Shown here: positions 5,833 through 7,151 of the stretch, piece by piece
Layout of the letters: every line of letters begins with the position of its first letter
Numbering within the stretch: the stretch's first letter is position 1
Assembly (NCBI GenBank): GCA_041688215.1
Contig: JBDNIO010000180.1
Location: 1 to 7,151 of the forward strand
Direction of reading: 5' to 3'
DNA from: JBDNIO01 sp041688215
GTDB taxonomy: Bacteria > Pseudomonadota > Gammaproteobacteria > Nevskiales > Salinisphaeraceae
DNA length: 7,151 bases
Program-made: the position numbers and the translations under genes
The notes under the pieces: generated by a model
Database searches by the model: none
What the model saw: only the letters and a program-made list of their open reading frames with translations
What the model was told of the DNA's origin: nothing

Positions 5833-6606
5833 TCAGAGATTAAATTCCGCTACCACCGGCACGTGGTCGGATGGGCGTTTGCGCCCACGTTCGCCGACAT
5901 ACGCCTTGCATTCAGAGCAGGCGTCGGCCAGCGGTTTGGAGGCCAGAATATGGTCGATGCGCAGACCGGCGTTGCGCGCCCAGCCACCGTTGCGGTAATC
6001 CCACCAGGTGAAGCGGCGGCGCTCCTCGCGATCCGGGAACAGGCGCCAGGTATCGGTCAGGCCCAGGTCCAGCAGTGATTGCAGCGCCTGGCGTTCGGGC
6101 GGAGAGCAGAGAATGCCGCCTTCCCATTTGGCCGAGTCGTGCGTGTCTTCGGGGCGCGGCGCGACGTTGTAGTCGCCCAGCACCACCAGGTTTGGGTGCG
6201 TCTGCATCTCGCTGGCGACATAGGCTTTCAGCTTTTCAAACCATTCCAGTTTGTAAGGGTATTTATCGGAGTCCAGCGCGGCGCCATTGGGGCAGTACAC
6301 ACAGATAATGCGCACGCCGTTTACGCTGGCGGTGATAACGCGCTTTTGTTCGTCTGCAAATTCCGGAATATTTGATATGGGGTTGGCGATTTCATCGCGA
6401 GCCAGAATTGCTACGCCGTTGTAGGTGGGTTGGCCATTACTTACCGACTGATAACCCGCGTCCTCTAGTTTCTGCAACGGAAACTTGTCGTCGGTTAGTT
6501 TTAGCTCCTGCAGGGTAAGCACGTCGACCGGATTGCTTTCCAGCCAGGCCAGCACATGCGGCAGGCGCACGTTGAGCGAATTAACATTCCAGGTGGCGAT
6601 GCGCAT
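5833..6606 (-). CDS. xthA: Exodeoxyribonuclease III (AP endonuclease)
   Basis: The 257-aa product is a complete member of the ExoIII branch of the endonuclease/exonuclease/phosphatase fold. It cuts DNA 5' to abasic sites and removes nucleotides from 3' ends in base-excision repair, using Mg2+. Active-site motifs are in order: ATWNVNS (4-10, N7), LQELK (32-36, E34), YNGVAIL (62-68), VYCPNG (103-108, Y104), GDYNVAP (144-150, D145 and N147), LRIDHIL (215-221, D218) and PSDHVPVV (245-252, D247 and H248). The start is set by MRIATWN, as in nearly all relatives; GGAG lies 10 nt upstream. It is codirectional with alkB, 97 bp upstream of it, but the operator and leader of alkB suggest separate control. 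No strong terminator lies between them; CCCG/CGGG with a 7-nt loop near 5815-5830 is weak. Confidence 0.97.
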   Translation of the reverse strand: MRIATWNVNSLNVRLPHVLAWLESNPVDVLTLQELKLTDDKFPLQKLEDAGYQSVSNGQPTYNGVAILARDEIANPISNIPEFADEQKRVITASVNGVRIICVYCPNGAALDSDKYPYKLEWFEKLKAYVASEMQTHPNLVVLGDYNVAPRPEDTHDSAKWEGGILCSPPERQALQSLLDLGLTDTWRLFPDREERRRFTWWDYRNGGWARNAGLRIDHILASKPLADACSECKAYVGERGRKRPSDHVPVVAEFNL

Positions 6607-6681
6607 TGAGCAGGGTCTCCGATAGCTAACTGTAAAACGGCCACCAGTCTATGGGATGGCCCCGGATCCATCTAGTGATCC
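6607..6681. other. Upstream region of xthA
   Basis: This is leader and promoter space for xthA on the minus strand. It shows GGCCA/TGGCC (6639-6643 with 6657-6661) and GGATC/GATCC (6664-6668 with 6677-6681) as short inverted repeats. I found no well-spaced -35/-10 pair. The remainder of the 356-bp gene-free stretch is described in the next entries. Confidence 0.35.
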
Positions 6682-6830
6682 TGATTATGCTTCAAACTCA
6701 GCCGGGTGGCGTCAAGCCCCTGACCTCGTCACCCCGGAAGCCGCGCAGCGGCTATCCGGGGTCCATGGATGCCGGATAAATGCTCCGCATTTTCCGGCAT
6801 GACGGGCTAGCTGAGTTTGGGACATAATCA
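6682..6830. repeat. Nested inverted-repeat element (MITE/REPIN-like)
   Basis: The outer arms 6682-6702 and 6810-6830 are inverted repeats of 21 nt matching at 18 positions (TGATTATG...CAAACTCAGC on each strand); two of the three mismatches could pair as G-T. They enclose the hairpin doublet at 6727-6804. The left spacer is 24 nt (with a small GTCA-AGCCCC-TGAC dyad) and the right spacer is 5 nt. AGTGAT occurs outside both ends (6674-6679, 6836-6841) but not flush with the arms, so a target duplication is not established. There is no coding capacity, so mobility would require a transposase in trans. Confidence 0.7.
6727..6804. repeat. Inverted doublet of REP-like hairpins (REPIN-like)
   Basis: The left unit (6727-6764, read on the minus strand) and the right unit (6767-6804, plus strand) are each exactly 38 nt and share one plan: GGA, an 8-bp outer stem with a CCGGA/TCCGG core, one unpaired T, a 6-bp inner stem, a 3-nt loop, and a TGACG tail. 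They match at 27 of 38 positions. Ten of the eleven differences form five compensated base pairs; the eleventh is in the loop. The units meet tail to tail over a 2-nt AT spacer (CCATGG centre). This is the form of a REP doublet, though the classic GTAG tetranucleotide was not recognised. Confidence 0.75.
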
Positions 6831-6962
6831 AGTCCAGTGATTAAACTCGGATATCGTCCCTCAAAAAAGAAAATCAATGTCGGACCCGAATGGCGCTAAC
6901 TTAAGCCCTTATAGAGGCGATAAAGCGGCTGCTAAAAAGTGCTGAAAATGGGATAATTCGGG
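6831..6962. other. Leader and possible left end of an IS4-like element
   Basis: This AT-richer stretch lies upstream of the transposase start. AATGGCGCTAACTTAAG (6889-6905) resembles ends seen in some IS4-group elements, recalled from memory and unverified. GGGATAATTCGG just before the ATG could supply both a -10-like ATAAT and a weak ribosome site. The opposite end of the element is outside the window, so the left boundary is not proven. Confidence 0.3.
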
Positions 6963-7151
6963 ATGAAAAATCCTACTCCGTTTTTACCCGGCATCCATTT
7001 TTCTTTTCTGTGTCGGCGACGTACAAATAGCATACGCAAGTTTGTCGCCGAGCAAGAGCAACTGGCGCGGAATTCTTTCAGTCAGCTACGCAAACAGTTT
7101 GCCGATTTTATCCCGGAATCGGTGTTATCTTCGAATCCTTCGAAAGCGTTC
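6963..7151 (+). CDS. IS4-family transposase, N-terminal part (cut by window edge)
   Basis: Sixty-three codons run from ATG 6963 to the last base without a stop. The translation starts MKNPTPFLPGIHFSFLCRRR, then FVAEQEQLARNSFSQLRKQF (28-47) and ADFIPESVLSSNPSKAF. The segment LRKQFADFIPESVLS matches the N-terminal domain of IS4-family transposases (typically LR..F..FIP...L), which precedes the DDE catalytic domain. The catalytic residues lie beyond the window, so intactness cannot be judged. GGG directly abuts the start, so a downstream start is possible, though no other ATG follows in the visible part. The element lies 132 bp to the right of the nested repeat. Confidence 0.7.
   Translation, partial: MKNPTPFLPGIHFSFLCRRRTNSIRKFVAEQEQLARNSFSQLRKQFADFIPESVLSSNPSKAF

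Noticed and set aside
6727..6804. CRISPR array or bidirectional terminator
   Set aside because: Only two inverted units with a 2-nt spacer exist and no T-tract follows either stem.
6674..6841. AGTGAT target-site duplication around the nested repeat
   Set aside because: The copies are 2 and 5 nt away from the arms and only 6 bp long, so chance is likely.

Overview
The window looks like accessory or remodelled chromosome from a GC-rich gammaproteobacterium. This is inferred from the style of AlkB, MoaC and ExoIII and the DUF4212/sodium symporter pair; no marker gene fixes the genus. Intact housekeeping and metabolic genes are mixed with scars: a dead IS200-like element at the left edge, an IS4-like transposase running off the right edge, two tail-to-tail joins where convergent genes run into each other, and a highly structured repeat.

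Layout: (1) 1-382 is the 5' part of an IS200/IS605-type tnpA on the minus strand, killed by an amber codon, plus two perfect hairpins upstream of its start. (2) 420-1303 holds moaE and moaC, overlapping by ATGA, for molybdopterin synthesis; no moaD is present. moaC has lost its usual C-terminus. (3) 1250-1627 (minus) holds an intact DUF4212 symporter small subunit followed 3 nt later by only the first 33 codons of its large subunit. The 3' ends of moaC and the symporter meet at about 1250, as a single deletion between two convergent genes would produce. (4) 1797-4733 carries a Gfo/Idh/MocA dehydrogenase and an SLC13-type transporter with two TrkA-C domains, 18 bp apart. (5) The transporter ORF runs 177 bp into the antisense 3' end of alkB (4557-5735, minus), a full-length alkane monooxygenase with all its His boxes. 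A TetR-like palindrome and a hairpin touching the Shine-Dalgarno lie upstream of alkB. (6) xthA (5833-6606, minus) encodes exonuclease III. (7) 6607-6962 is intergenic and contains a nested inverted-repeat element; an IS4-like transposase starts at 6963.

Functionally, alkB gives terminal alkane oxidation, but no rubredoxin is in the window. moaE and moaC are parts of molybdenum cofactor synthesis whose partners must lie elsewhere. The dehydrogenase and anion transporter may form one transcription unit, but their substrates cannot be read from sequence.

The most striking new signal is 6727-6804. Two 38-nt hairpins sit in inverted orientation with a 2-nt spacer, and every stem difference between them is compensated in the opposite arm. 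This resembles a REP doublet (REPIN), here nested inside 21-nt outer inverted repeats.
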